Source: Ectobius pallidus
Taxonomy: Eukaryota; Arthropoda; Insecta; Blattodea; Ectobiidae
Assembly (NCBI GenBank): GCA_964059195.1
Contig: CAXKWD010000007.1
Span: 154,427,269-154,491,268 of the forward strand
Length of the DNA: 64,000 bases
Reading direction: 5' to 3'
The notes beneath the pieces were generated by a model that had not been told where the DNA came from, searched no databases, and saw nothing but the letters and a program-made list of their open reading frames with translations. The position numbers and the translations under genes were made by a program. This document shows, piece after piece, positions 43,874 to 54,722 of the stretch. Position 1 is the stretch's first letter. The number at the start of each line of letters is the position of its first letter.

Positions 43874-46657
43874 CTAAGAATACAAATTTATATCCATAAT
43901 ATTTTCTGGTATATTACTCTCTAAAAATTCTTCTACGGTGTATATCGCTTTGCTTTTGAACCAAATAGATAGAATATTGTACAGTTGTTTTTTTTCAAGA
44001 TTTCTTATCTTTAATGGAATTTTATTAAAAAAAATTATCTGTTGATAGCAGTGACTTTTTATATTTGTACTTAAGTGAAGTTGTGGTTTATCTAAATCAT
44101 TTTTCCTTCGCGTGTTGTAGTTATGCATTGACGATCTAGTTGTAAATTTAGTGCTATTTTCTTTAACATATGTAATATTAGCTAAAATGTACATAGAGGT
44201 AAGTGTAAGAATGTTGTACCTTTTGAAGTATTGTTTACATGATTCTCTTGTTCCAATTCCTGCTATCAATCTGATAATTTTTTTCTGCCAGATGAAGATT
44301 TTGTTTGCTGAATGGGAATCACCCCAAAGCATAACCCCATATAGTAGGTGTGGTTGAACAAAAGCATAATAAGCTGTTATGAGCATTTCAAAATTTACAC
44401 ATTGTTTTAACTTTCTCATCAAATACCATACTCTTGCCAGCTTTTTACATGTGTACAGTATTTGGTCTTGCCAGGTAAGCTTTGTGTCCAAGTATAGGCC
44501 TAATAATTTTACAGACTTTATCTCAGTAGTGTTGCTAAATTTTGGATCTATAGAGAACATTATAGTTTCAGTTTTTGATTGATTTATGCTTAAATTATTG
44601 TAGAAGAACCAGATTTTAGCCTGTTCTAGCGATAAGGTCATTTGTTGAGTTAAGTCTAATATGTCCTTATTTGCTTCTATAAACGTTGTATCATCTGCAT
44701 AAATAATGGGGGTACAGGAGGGGCCTACATTACAATGTAGATCATTTATATATACAAGAAAGAAGAAGGGCCCCAACATCGAGCCCTGAGGGACACCTGC
44801 TATGACATTTCCTATTTTTGAATTTTTATTATCTACAAATGTAATTTGTTTTCTATTATTTAGGTAGGATGTAATTAGATTAATCTCTATACCATTTATA
44901 CCATAATATTTCAGCTTATCAATAAGTATATTGTGTGACACACAGTCAAAGGCTTTGCTTAAATCAATTAAAGTAGCTCCTGTTACTATTTTATTTTCAA
45001 AATTATTTAGTGTTATTTTGGTTAAACAATCAACCGCCTTTATAGTAGATAGATTTTTTCTAAATCCAAATTGTTTATCATAAAAGAGATTGTTAAAAGA
45101 AAAGTAATCATATAGTTGTTTTAAGATGGATGCCTTCACTACTTTTCCTAGGATGGGGATAATAGTTATGGGTCGATAATTTGAAGGGTTTGTTACATCT
45201 CCCTTCTTATAAACTGGTATGACCTTTGAAGTTTTTAGACACTCAGGAAAAATACCCTGTGTTAGTATTTGATTTATTAAAAGTGTTATCGGTATTACTA
45301 TTGTGTTGGCTATCTTTTTAATAATATTATTGGTAAATCCATAAATATCTTGGGCGTTTGAAGGGTTAAGATTTTTTATAGTATGTGCAACCATATTTGG
45401 TTGGACCTCGTACCAAATGAAATTGTTTTCACATATTTCAGTTGGTAATTTAAAATTTTTAAGCAGATTAGAAAAATTTTTAATGTTTCCATTTGTGTTT
45501 GTATCCGGCTTGTTATTATCATTATTTATGTTCCCCATTTCTTTTGATACATCTATAAAATAAGAGTTTAGTATGTCTGGGGCAATATTTATAGTGGACT
45601 TTGGATTTGGTTGTCCTTTTGCATTGTTGATTACCGCCCAAGCAGCCTTGCATTTATTTTTTGCTTTTTTAATGAAATTTTCATTTGCTTCCCTCTTTGC
45701 TTCATTTATTTTTTGCTTGTAAGTCTTTTTAAATTTCATGAATCTTGTTTTGTCTTCAAGGTTATTATTGGATTTGTAAATATTATATATAGATATTAGC
45801 GTATTACGCATTGATTTAAGTTCAGGTGTAAACCAATTGTTTTGCAAACTTTTAGATTTAGAGTTTATAAGATTTATTGAGTTTACAGTTTTTATTGGAC
45901 AGTGAATATCAAACCAGGCTACGAGGGTGTTATTGAAGTATTCAAAAGCATCATTTACATTTGTTATTTCATATAGCTTATGCCAAGAGATTTCAGTTAA
46001 ACTTTCATAAAATTCATTTATCCTTTCCTCAGTTATTAGGCGTTTTTTATTTTGTATGACTATTTTTTGTTCACTAGTTGCTTTATGCAAATCAAATTCA
46101 ACCCATACACCAGCATGATCAGAAAGAATGTTTTGGTCAAGTAGTTTGCTTTGAACGTATGATTTATGTATATTTGTGAAAATGTTGTCTAAACACGACC
46201 TATTTCTTGTTGGTGTATTATGAGCATGATATAAGTTATGTGATCTAAACATATTAACAAAATCTGCTGATAATTGTGCATCCAAAATATTTACATTGAA
46301 ATCTCCAGCAATAGTTAGTAAGTTATTGTACTTTTTTTCTAAATATATAATGAAATTGTCGAGGTGCTCTATAAATTTCTTTTTATCACTGTTTGGTGTT
46401 CTGTAAATTGACACAACAATAAGGCCTATTTGATTTAGTTTTATGGCTACACATTCACATAGATTAATTAGACAAAATTTGGATACATCTATGACCTCAA
46501 ACTTAATGCTTGTTTTTACAAAAATTGCTGCACCTCCATTTCGATGTGGTAATTCTCTTACATATATGCTTCCTAAATTATAGTCATTGGGTATATATAG
46601 GTTTACTTCCTCCTTTGTGAGCCAGTGTTCATTTATGCACAAAATATCTGTTGGCAT
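43874..46657 (-). CDS. LINE ORF2: endonuclease and reverse transcriptase
   Basis: 927 codons from the first ATG. The frame stays open 60 codons further up to ORF1's stop, and that stretch carries the conserved start of the endonuclease domain (I-N-L-Q-S-I-R-N-K-L-D-E-L), so translation probably begins upstream of 46657. The apurinic-type endonuclease shows I-C-I-N-E-H-W-L, S-I-Y-R-T-P, A-G-D-F-N-V-N-I and L-S-D-H-A-G. Reverse transcriptase shows N-Y-R-P-I-T, GATLIDLSKAFDCVSHNILI, G-V-P-Q-G-S-M-L-G-P and the catalytic Y-A-D-D-T-T. A C-terminal region of ~250 residues has no zinc knuckle. No frame breaks are present, so the copy is young or conserved. Confidence 0.93.
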   Translation of the reverse strand: MPTDILCINEHWLTKEEVNLYIPNDYNLGSIYVRELPHRNGGAAIFVKTSIKFEVIDVSKFCLINLCECVAIKLNQIGLIVVSIYRTPNSDKKKFIEHLDNFIIYLEKKYNNLLTIAGDFNVNILDAQLSADFVNMFRSHNLYHAHNTPTRNRSCLDNIFTNIHKSYVQSKLLDQNILSDHAGVWVEFDLHKATSEQKIVIQNKKRLITEERINEFYESLTEISWHKLYEITNVNDAFEYFNNTLVAWFDIHCPIKTVNSINLINSKSKSLQNNWFTPELKSMRNTLISIYNIYKSNNNLEDKTRFMKFKKTYKQKINEAKREANENFIKKAKNKCKAAWAVINNAKGQPNPKSTINIAPDILNSYFIDVSKEMGNINNDNNKPDTNTNGNIKNFSNLLKNFKLPTEICENNFIWYEVQPNMVAHTIKNLNPSNAQDIYGFTNNIIKKIANTIVIPITLLINQILTQGIFPECLKTSKVIPVYKKGDVTNPSNYRPITIIPILGKVVKASILKQLYDYFSFNNLFYDKQFGFRKNLSTIKAVDCLTKITLNNFENKIVTGATLIDLSKAFDCVSHNILIDKLKYYGINGIEINLITSYLNNRKQITFVDNKNSKIGNVIAGVPQGSMLGPFFFLVYINDLHCNVGPSCTPIIYADDTTFIEANKDILDLTQQMTLSLEQAKIWFFYNNLSINQSKTETIMFSIDPKFSNTTEIKSVKLLGLYLDTKLTWQDQILYTCKKLARVWYLMRKLKQCVNFEMLITAYYAFVQPHLLYGVMLWGDSHSANKIFIWQKKIIRLIAGIGTRESCKQYFKRYNILTLTSMYILANITYVKENSTKFTTRSSMHNYNTRRKNDLDKPQLHLSTNIKSHCYQQIIFFNKIPLKIRNLEKKQLYNILSIWFKSKAIYTVEEFLESNIPENIMDINLYS

Positions 46658-46837
46658 CTTTTCTAAAATCAGGTTGAGTTCATCAAGTTTATTTCTAATT
46701 GATTGGAGATTTATTTGTGTTACTATAAGCTTTTTATTATTGTTATTGTTTTGAAGGTCATTTTGATGTACAATTTTTAATTGATCTATAGGTCTAGGCC
46801 TATTTCTTTTTTTGAAGTATTTTCTGCCTTCGTCACC

Positions 46838-48016
46838 TCATGGGGGGGGACCAGTGTTTTCACGGTACCTCACTTTACTTACGTCCATTAGAATTCTACA
46901 TATTGTGTTGGCAAGAATCTGTTTACCTTCTTTACTAAAATGCATACCGTGTCTCGTGTGCCAATTTCTTTCAACAGCAGACGTGTTAATTAATTTAACA
47001 TTATCAAATTCTTTACACACTGAATTTATGGAGGAGTTTAATTGCCAAATTTGTTTATTTATCCATGAAGTAGGCATAAGATCATATCTGTGAGGAGGTT
47101 TTACCAATATAACATTTGTGTGCACTAGTTTATTAAGGGTTTTTTCTAGTTTATGAATAAAATTTGCAGGTTCACCATTTGCAATATCATTAGAACCACC
47201 TATTATTACAACAGTGTCCTTTTTTGTTAAGTTTTCACCTTTTCTTTCGATGTCATTTGTTACTGTATCAAACGTTGCACCAGGTTTTACCATACCATTT
47301 GCCATATGGCCACTAAGAAAGTTCCCATTTATCATATCCGCAATACCCCGTCCATGACTATCTCCCAACAATAAAACTTTACCAGGTAGGGGTTTTAGGC
47401 CCATCGGTTTAGGACTTCTAGTTTTCTTATTACTTGAAAGTTCTACAGGGTTTGTATTGTAATGTTCATTATCTTCACTATGAAGGTTTTCTAGTAGAGC
47501 AAAACGATTTTTTACTGGTAGAGTTGGATATTCTTCTTGTTGTTGGCCGCTCCTATTTTTCCTGTATTCAGGCTCCCGGCGTGTTGATCTTCTCTGGGGC
47601 TTCTCCCAGTTATCCTCTTGTGCTGGAGAGGTTATGTTGCTTGATGCATGAGCATTTCTATTTTCAATGAGTGACTTTTTTAGAAACTCGTTTTCACTTT
47701 TCAAATTATTAATATCTGCCTGTAGAATGTTTACTATCATTTTGAGGTCAGTATTTTCATTTTCATTTCTGTTGATAATTGATCTATTTTCAACATTTTT
47801 ATAGGTTATACTTTTTTTCAAGTCAGAGTTTTCTTTACTTAGGTTATGTAATTGAGACTTTATATCCTGGAGGTCTTTATATAGCATTTCAATAATCTGG
47901 TGAAGGGATGCTATCTTTGTAGGGTCTTGTTTTCTATCAGATTCATTGTTTGTTTGGGTTGCTTTCTGATCCTGTAATGGTACATATGAGCTAGTACCTT
48001 TCTTTTCAGTTGCCAT
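46838..48016 (-). CDS. LINE ORF1: coiled coil plus SGNH-esterase-like domain
   Basis: 392 codons. An N-terminal coiled coil (I-I-E-M-L-Y-K-D-L-Q-D-I and later L-Q-A-D-I-N-N-L-K-S-E-N-E-F-L) likely drives multimerisation. The C-terminal half is an SGNH/GDSL-type hydrolase fold: L-L-L-G-D-S-H-G-R-G-I, V-V-I-I-G-G-S-N-D-I and RHGMHFSKEGKQIL, covering the Ser, Asn and His blocks. Such esterase-type ORF1 proteins are known from CR1-like LINEs. The frame is open above the ATG and contains a second copy of the GTSSYVP-x-Q-x-QKAT peptide at 48128-48178, so the real start could be further 5'. Confidence 0.9.
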   Translation of the reverse strand: MATEKKGTSSYVPLQDQKATQTNNESDRKQDPTKIASLHQIIEMLYKDLQDIKSQLHNLSKENSDLKKSITYKNVENRSIINRNENENTDLKMIVNILQADINNLKSENEFLKKSLIENRNAHASSNITSPAQEDNWEKPQRRSTRREPEYRKNRSGQQQEEYPTLPVKNRFALLENLHSEDNEHYNTNPVELSSNKKTRSPKPMGLKPLPGKVLLLGDSHGRGIADMINGNFLSGHMANGMVKPGATFDTVTNDIERKGENLTKKDTVVIIGGSNDIANGEPANFIHKLEKTLNKLVHTNVILVKPPHRYDLMPTSWINKQIWQLNSSINSVCKEFDNVKLINTSAVERNWHTRHGMHFSKEGKQILANTICRILMDVSKVRYRENTGPPP

Positions 48017-48179
48017 CGGTGTTTCTTCATTTCTGTTTGTGCTATTTATAAGCTTATTTACATTATTTACAACAAAGTCTGGTGAGTTTCCAGTAATATT
48101 CAGCCTACACTTCGGCCTACGGGTTGCTTTCTGCTCCTGTACTGGTACATATGAGCTAGTACCTTTATTTTCAGTAAAC

Positions 48180-48685
48180 TACCTTAGTCTACCATCATAA
48201 CATAAACACCCGGTCCAAGCAAGATCATATTCTCGCAATACCTAAACATCATACATCTCTTTACTCATCATCGTTTACTACTTCAGTCATCCGAATGTGG
48301 AATTCTTTACCATCTCACATGAAGGACTGCCGGTCACTGTCAACCTTCAAATCGCAGTTAACAGCACATATACATAGTACTTAATAGTGTATCTTTTTTT
48401 CTTATCAATAGTGTATCTTGTTAATTAAGTTCTATCATTTAATACTATTGTGTAACTAAATTATTTTTGTACCACTTAATTTTTTTCGTATCATTTGTGT
48501 GTCATTTAATGTATCCTAAATAATTTAATGTGTTATGTAATGTCATTTAACGTATTTTGTTATTTATTATGCCATTATGTAACAACTAATGTAGCCTACT
48601 TTTAGTCCCTGGTGAAGTGGAAGAAAAGACCTTACGGTCTTAACTTTCTCCAGGTTAAATAAACTATTATTATTATTATTATGGA
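48180..48685 (+). pseudogene. 5'-truncated LINE, C-terminal RT tail and 3' UTR
   Basis: From about 48200 the frame reads N-T-R-S-K-Q-D-H-I-L-A-I-P, then S-V-I-R-M-W-N-S-L-P-S-H and C-R-S-L-S-T-F-K-S-Q-L, and stops near 48382. The A-I-P...WNSLP...FKxxL pattern is the end of jockey/I-type polymerases. The 3' UTR ends CTTAACTTTCTCCAGGTTAAATAAAC followed by (TAT)n. It is opposite in strand to the neighbouring CR1-like element. Confidence 0.82.
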
Positions 48686-49151
<466 letters not shown>

Positions 49152-49391
49152 TTATTCACAGCTTGTCTACTAGAAGTAGAGGCCGGTAAATGTGACTAAA
49201 CCAAACCTCATTCTGTGGAATTACATCCCATTAAGAGATACGGGTCACCATCTGACCACTCAACAATCTACCTCCATTCTTTAACTTTACTAGCACTTAC
49301 ATTACGAAACGAAGGTACTGTCAAAATTCCAAGTCTCTACCTATTATAGTTATTCTCTACGTTGATTCTCTGGCAGTCATTAGCTAAGTCA

Positions 49392-49766
<375 letters not shown>

Positions 49767-49864
49767 TTAGATACATTCAAGAATTAAATAAAAGGTCATC
49801 TTGCAAACCACTTGTCATTGGGCTAGCAATATTGACCATACCATGTATATATGTATACGGTATA

Positions 49865-50598
49865 CTGTATTTTACGGACCATAAGATGCACTTTTTTATC
49901 TTGAAAACATAGCCTTGAAAGTTAGGTGCATCTAATAGTCTGAAGTACACTAAAAAAATTAAAATAATGGTAAATATTACCGGAATACCATAATTATAAA
50001 CAAGGTGGCACAGACTGTACAACAATGCACTTGTCACAGTTGTAAATTGAGGGTAGCTGGAAGCCAGGTATACAATGCGAAAAAGAAAGTAATGTTGAGT
50101 TCTTTTACACAAAAGGAGTTGTCTCCACCAGGTGGTTTAAATAAAAAATTAAAAAAAATATATATATATATATATAATAAAAAAATAATTAAACAAATAA
50201 AAAAAAAATAAAAAATAAAAAAAAAAATTTAGAATATAATTTTTTTTTTTTAAAAAGGCATGATTTCTAAACAGCCTTGTCCTGTTACACTAACCGTAAG
50301 CTGAACTGATGGTCACAGGGTGTAAAGGTATGTATTTTCAGTCTTTCATGAGAAATCAGTTCAGTTGTTAAAATTTACACGATGCCACCTGCACAGAAGA
50401 CATTTTTGTACAACTTGGGTTTTAAGTTAGAAGTGATTTACACTGATCCATTGTACAAGGTTATCATTTGTTTATGCGATCAAGTATTTTATTCCCTTTA
50501 AAATTTTTCGTTTAGAGTCACATTAAATTTATTTTCCTTTAAATTTCCGTCCTAAAATCAAGGTGCATCTTATGGTCCGGAGTATCCATAAAATACGG
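49865..50598 (+). mobile_element. TA-flanked MITE, family K, copy 2
   Basis: Starts CTGTATTTTACGGACCATAA and ends CTTATGGTCCGGAGTATC then ATAAAATACGG, between TA dinucleotides. It is the same family as 14360 and 57327. An AT-only low-complexity run (50130-50255) expanded inside this copy, making it longer than the other two. It lies in a copine intron. Confidence 0.85.
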
Positions 50599-50639
50599 TA
50601 TGTATTAAACTGTTTAATTTTTATTAAGGAAAACCTAAC

Positions 50640-51000
50640 TCATCTAACAATACAAGAAATAAGCATTTAATTGATGTTAATTATGTGAGACTAAATAAAA
50701 CACAAAACAGCTTCTTTCAAGTAAGAATAAAACTTATCAACGAACTCCCAATATCAGCAAGAGAGAAGTTTCAGTAATCCGATTTAGATATATACTTGAA
50801 AAATGGCTCAAGTCAAAAACTTTCTACTCCATTGAAGAACTTTATTTGGAAGATATGGATGCTGTAACATTTTAAAATTATTTCTTACTTTTAATTATGT
50901 ATTTATGTTTCATATAATTTGTACAGTATTATTATTTTCTTGTATTGCATATTGTATATGCAAAGTCTACTGTAATCTACATTATGTAATACAGTCAGCT
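50640..51000 (+). pseudogene. CR1-like LINE 3' fragment
   Basis: Plus-strand sequence resembles the C-terminus and 3' UTR of the LINE at 43745-48178: R-L-N-K-T-Q-N-S-F-F, I-K-L-I-N-E-L-P, then K-W-L-K-S-K-type and Y-S-I-E-E-L-type segments across frameshifts and stops (50690-50870). It is an old, 5'-truncated relative. Confidence 0.6.
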
Positions 51001-51129
51001 CCAAAATATATTAAATCAACTGAAATTACGATGATCGAGATCACAGTCACTGTGAAGTTGGAACACCAAAAAGGAAACGACAGTTAATGGAAACGGAAAT
51101 TCGATACCAAACATAGCGAAAGCAAAGAC

Positions 51130-51370
51130 CATATACATAAAGGAGAAATCCATACAGCAGTTGGATGATAGGCCAAGTCCCACGAAGGATCTAGTGCCAC
51201 CAACTTTAGTTTAGTATGAGACAAGATAAATTAGGTCCTAGGTTCAAATCCCGTGGCCAGCCAATTTAACATGGTTTATATTTTCATGGTTTCCCCAGTC
51301 ATAAAGGCAAATGCCAAAATGGATATTTGCATACCATGAATCATCCTCACCATTTCATCTTGCATCAAAT
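51130..51370 (+). mobile_element. SINE fragments
   Basis: 51150-51215 resembles the 3' part of the family 1 SINE (CAGCAGTTGGATGATAGGCC, then GTGCCACCAACTTTAGTTTAG). From 51230 a B-box-like GGTTCAAATCCCGTGG begins a different SINE-like unit. Neither is complete. Confidence 0.5.
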
Positions 51371-51541
51371 CCATTTAAATTAATATCAGTTGAAATTTAC
51401 TCCATAAAAATTCATCAATAATACAAATAATTGACAATCAAAAGTTCCATGGCCTATGCTACTGTATAGACACAAATCCCGAATTCCTGATATGGCCTCG
51501 TAGCTAAAAGGAGTAAAAACACAGCTGAATTTATAATAATA

Positions 51542-51783
51542 CAGTGCATTAGAATAGTCCCTTTACAGTGAGCAGGTCAACTAGCGGACAGAAACCCTCT
51601 TTAAGAATGTTGGTACCATAAACACCCCACCCGTCACCCTCGCTGCCTCTGTGAGCTTTCTTCACAGTGCGAGCTTGAATTTTTGTGTAAAAACACATTT
51701 AGAGCAGTGCTGCCACCCGCATCTCTCTTTCAGCTGGTAGCAAGTTGACCTGCTCACTGTAAAGAGACTATTCTAACGCACTG
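51542..51783. mobile_element. TA-flanked MITE with ~45-bp inverted ends
   Basis: CAGTGCATTAGAATAGTCCC then TTTACAGTGAGCAGGTCAAC at the left is mirrored by GTTGACCTGCTCACTGTAAA then GAGACTATTCTAACGCACTG at the right. TA lies on both sides. It is 242 bp and non-coding, in a copine intron. Confidence 0.9.
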
Positions 51784-51969
51784 TAAAAAAAAATGGTTTA
51801 TGGATGACAAAGATGAAGTTCATACACCACATCCAGGCAATTGGGGTTAGGCAACAACAATAATTATGACGATGACAATGATGAGGATGATGATATTGGT
51901 ATATAATAAGTTCTCACTATACAGTAGACAGCTATACTCCAGTCTACTTTAACTGAAACACATACTTGC

Positions 51970-52099
51970 CTGTGAAATCAATTGTTATGGTACAATGCAG
52001 CTGTATTCCACCCATGATGTACTCGAGGAAGGAGTACACTTGCCTGAACTCATAGCGCAGCAGATGAATTTCGCCTGAATTCTTGTAGTCTAACTTTTT
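51970..52099 (-). CDS. Copine exon (C2B to A-domain linker), GC donor
   Basis: 130 bp with acceptor TTTTTCAG above 52099. It reads K-K-L-D-Y-K-N-S-G-E-I-H-L-L, then YEFRQVYSFLEYIMGGIQLH and C-T-I-T-I-D-F-T. Human CPNE1 has KKSYKNSGTIRV and [20 protein letters not shown] at the same place. The exon ends ACAG and the intron begins GCAAGT. Only this position keeps the reading frame (ACA G|CT TCT gives T-A-S), so this is a GC-AG intron, with the strong AG|GCAAGT context typical of that class. Confidence 0.96.
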
Positions 52100-52540
52100 C
52101 TGAAAAAGATCACAATATTATGAAAACAGTAAGCTCGTTTCTGAAGCAAAGGTGAATTTTTCTAGCCTAGTCTAAGGGCCATATATTCATGGAAGACGAC
52201 TTTCTAAAGTAGACTTTCTCAGCAACGCTTACCTTTGTATTAAGTCCCATTCATAGACTGTACTTTTGAGATATTGAACAGAAATTTGGAAAGTCAAGAT
52301 TTGATTATACTGTTCTAATGTTGGCAATCATATCAACTGCCCTCTAAAGAATGGTTTCACTTGAAATTACTTAAACAAACACTATAATTTCAGCCTTGTA
52401 AGGTTTAACCCTATGCAGGTGGCGATGTTTTATGGCTGCGGGTGGAAGGCATTTAAAAAAAAAAAAAAAACATAAGTTCACGCAAAAGCTATTGAAAACA
52501 ACTTAAATCATGCATTCATGCATAAAAACAACTTACTATA

Positions 52541-52765
52541 TTTTTTGGACTAGAAGACGCACTTTTTTACTTTAAAACAAAGCCTTGAAATGATCATCCT
52601 GGGTAAATATACCTTTTAGTGAAGTTAGTGTGTATATTTCCGATCTCAATCTTGCTACAGATATCAACACTTCACTGTAGATTTCCATCTAATATTAATA
52701 TTAATTTAATATGTTTAAAAAATTAAAACAGGATTTATAAAAACCTAAAAATCCGGGCCCTAATT
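52541..52765. mobile_element. Fragments of three repeat families
   Basis: 52541-52595 is the first ~55 bp of MITE family K (GGACTAGAAGACGCAC). 52604-52670 resembles the end of the foldback at 53241 (GGTAAATATACC, TTCCGATCTCAA). 52745-52762 is a hAT-like right end (CCTAAAAATCCGGGCCCTA) related to the element at 2826, without a partner left end. Confidence 0.55.
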
Positions 52766-52901
52766 TATAAGTGTTCAGAGAATCCGTCCATGAGCATGAG
52801 TACAGGCCTCCCATATATGGGTTTTGGCTGTGAAGGGTTAAAATGTGTGAACATTATTTATTAACTTAGTACAGCTTCACTGTCTAAGATCTACTAGTTA
52901 C

Positions 52902-53193
52902 CTGCTGTTTCCTTGGATGAATGCAGGGGTAGATGTTGTTATCGCCTGGGCCATGACTCAGTTCATCAAGAGTGACATAGAACTCTCCGATCAATTTGTG
53001 GTTTCCACTTCGATTCCAGTCGTAGCAAACCACCTTCATTGATCTCTCTGCATCGGCACCACACAGAGAACGTACAGGTATGATGAACGGCTTCCAAGTA
53101 GGATTTAGCGACCACTTGACCACTTCTGTTCTGTGGACAATGTGATATTCTCCATCTTCTCCAACCTTGTAAAACTCCAAGAACGGATCTGAG
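52902..53193 (-). CDS. Copine exon (C2B domain)
   Basis: 292 bp with acceptor TTCTGTAG above 53193 and donor GTAACT below 52902. It reads S-S-D-P-F-L-E-F-Y-K, V-H-R-T-E-V-V-K-W-S-L-N-P-T-W-K-P-F, then M-K-V-V-C-Y-D-W-N-R-S-G-N-H-K-L-I-G-E-F and C-I-H-P-R-K-Q-Q. The order is typical of copine C2B. The third Ca2+-binding loop differs from the common C-Y-D-W-D-R-N-G-S-H-D pattern: two Asp positions read Asn and Lys, which would weaken Ca2+ binding by this domain. Phases agree on both sides. Confidence 0.96.
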
Positions 53194-53240
53194 CTACAGA
53201 AGAAAATAACAGTTGAACTAAAGTTGTATGCTTAGTTAAA

Positions 53241-53661
53241 GATTGTTGAGATCGGAACTTGCACACGAACTTCACTTAATAGGTATATTTACCTCAGAAT
53301 GCATTTCAATGGAAACTTTCCATCATCAACAGCTGATCTGACTGTCACTCTAGTGGCGGGTGGATGAAATTTTCAATCAGGGTTCCTTGAATCCCCACTA
53401 TGGTGTCAAAGTTGATCAAATTCTCGCGGTTCGTTGAATAAAAAAATTTTCCCAATTTTTATTCAGAAGAACCGCAAGAATTTGATCAACTTTGACACCA
53501 CAGTGGGGTTTCAAGGAACCCTGATTGAAAAGTTCATCCAACCGCTGATAGAGTGACAGTCGGATCAGCTGATGATAGTGGAAAGTTCCCATCGAAATGC
53601 ACTCTGAGGTAAATATACCTATTAAGTGAAGTTCGTGTGCAAGTTCCGATCTCAACAATCT
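53241..53661. mobile_element. Foldback element flanked by TTAA
   Basis: Two ~200-bp arms are near-perfect inverted copies (AGATTGTTGAGATCGGAACT at left) around a short centre near 53450. TTAA precedes (53237-53240) and follows (53662-53665), a target choice typical of piggyBac-type elements. There is no coding capacity. It lies in a copine intron only ~50 bp from the C2B exon acceptor, so its hairpin could form in the pre-mRNA. Confidence 0.9.
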
Positions 53662-53844
53662 TTAAGTTTGAAATCACTTTACTGTGTATTTTCCCAACTC
53701 AAATTATAATTGTTTGCTTAGAATTAGATGTAGCTATTGACTACTAGGTGATCAAACATCCAGTTTTGATCAGACAAACCCAGTTTTTTTAGGTTACCCA
53801 GCCATCCCAATGGTACTGAAATATTGCAATGAAATTGTAATTAC

Positions 53845-53999
53845 CTGCCAAACCAATCTTTTCTGTCGAGATTACATCCTCGAAACTGAAGAAGAACTTC
53901 GTCCCTACAAATGGCTAGTTCTTCAGCCACAATTGTTAATTCCCCCTTATTCCAGGACATTCCCAACAATGGCATGGTCAGCAAGCCAGATGCTACTAT
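53845..53999 (-). CDS. Copine exon (C2A-C2B junction)
   Basis: 155 bp with acceptor TTTTTTCAG above 53999 and donor GTAATT below 53845. It reads IVASGLLTMPLLGMSWNKGE, L-T-I-V-A-E-E-L-A-I-C-R-D-E-V, then FRGCNLDRKDWFGS across the junction. The T-I-V-A-E-E-L and L-D-x-K-D-x-F-G-x-S-D-P-F motifs start the second C2 domain. It leaves in phase 2, completed by the first base of the next exon. Confidence 0.96.
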
Positions 54000-54099
54000 C
54001 TGAAAAAATAAATATCTTGTGACTTATGTAAGGGAGAGGGGTATCGACTGTGAAATGGTGCTTTATTTCATTTTATGTTGCATTTTTCACAATAAAAAT

Positions 54100-54330
54100 A
54101 ACAATTATTATATTAATTTAGCACAAAAAATTTATGTTTACTGCCAGTTTTTCACTCATAACTTGCAAACAAAAGCGAATATCAAAAATCCGACTTCAAG
54201 GTGCATTCGGACCCCTTCAGTCCATCTATGTTTAAAATTTCAGATCTCTGCATGTAGTAGATTTCGCTGGGCATTGCATACAGACAGACAGACAGACAAA
54301 CACTTCCTCTTATTATTATAGATTATTATT
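54100..54330. repeat. Interspersed repeat end with GACA microsatellite
   Basis: AGATCTCTGCATGTAGTAGA, then CGCTGGGCATTGCATACAGA and (CAGA)n, CTTCCTCTTATTATTATAGA. Such CAGA-tailed blocks look like the 3' end of a transposon family. No second copy is in this window, so assignment is weak. Confidence 0.4.
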
Positions 54331-54596
54331 ACAGCATATTCAGCATACCATTATTACTCTATCTTGTTTGAACTGTGAATCAACAAACATGACAGCATCG
54401 CATATGTTTTCCCCTCCGTTTTTGAAAGACGCAGGATCGCGGAGTGAGACAACTGTTTTGTTTATTTGTAGTCTGGTTCCAAGGTCAGATAGAGAATAAA
54501 AAAGACTAGATGATTTCTAACTTCTTTTCCCTCCTGTAAGATTTGTGAAATGATTGTTAGTGTTTTCTTGTAATCCTGGCAGCACTGCTTACTTAC

Positions 54597-54722
54597 TTGT
54601 CCCAATGTAGTTTCACAGTATCCCAAGAAATCCTGGTCCTCAAGTCTTGGGTTATTCGTATCGGAATCATAGACAGCAAACTTAAGGGTCTGGTGCTCTT
54701 CAAATCTGTATGTTAAATGAAC
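54597..54722 (-). CDS. Copine exon (C2A domain)
   Basis: 126 bp, 42 codons in phase 0 on both sides. The acceptor is TTCCAG above 54722 and the donor GTAAGT below 54597. It reads VHLTYRFEEHQTLKFAVYDS, DTNNPRLEDQDFLGYCETTL and G-Q. Human CPNE1 has [20 protein letters not shown] and D-D-D-F-L-G at this place. The Asp residues of the third C2A calcium loop (Y-D-S-D, E-D-Q-D-F-L-G) are kept. With the six exons downstream this gives 479 residues, about 60 short of a full copine. Confidence 0.96.

Larger units (their letters stand above)
43745..48178 (-). mobile_element. CR1-like LINE, nearly full length
   Basis: Two long open frames (ORF1 46838-48016, ORF2 43874-46657) are followed by an AATAAAG and a 3' tail of GATTT repeats at about 43760-43795. 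ORF1 with an esterase-like domain plus ORF2 with an endonuclease and reverse transcriptase is the CR1-clade layout. It lies in the last copine intron, in the copine's sense orientation. The 5' edge abuts another LINE fragment at about 48180, so the true 5' end may be lost. Confidence 0.85.
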
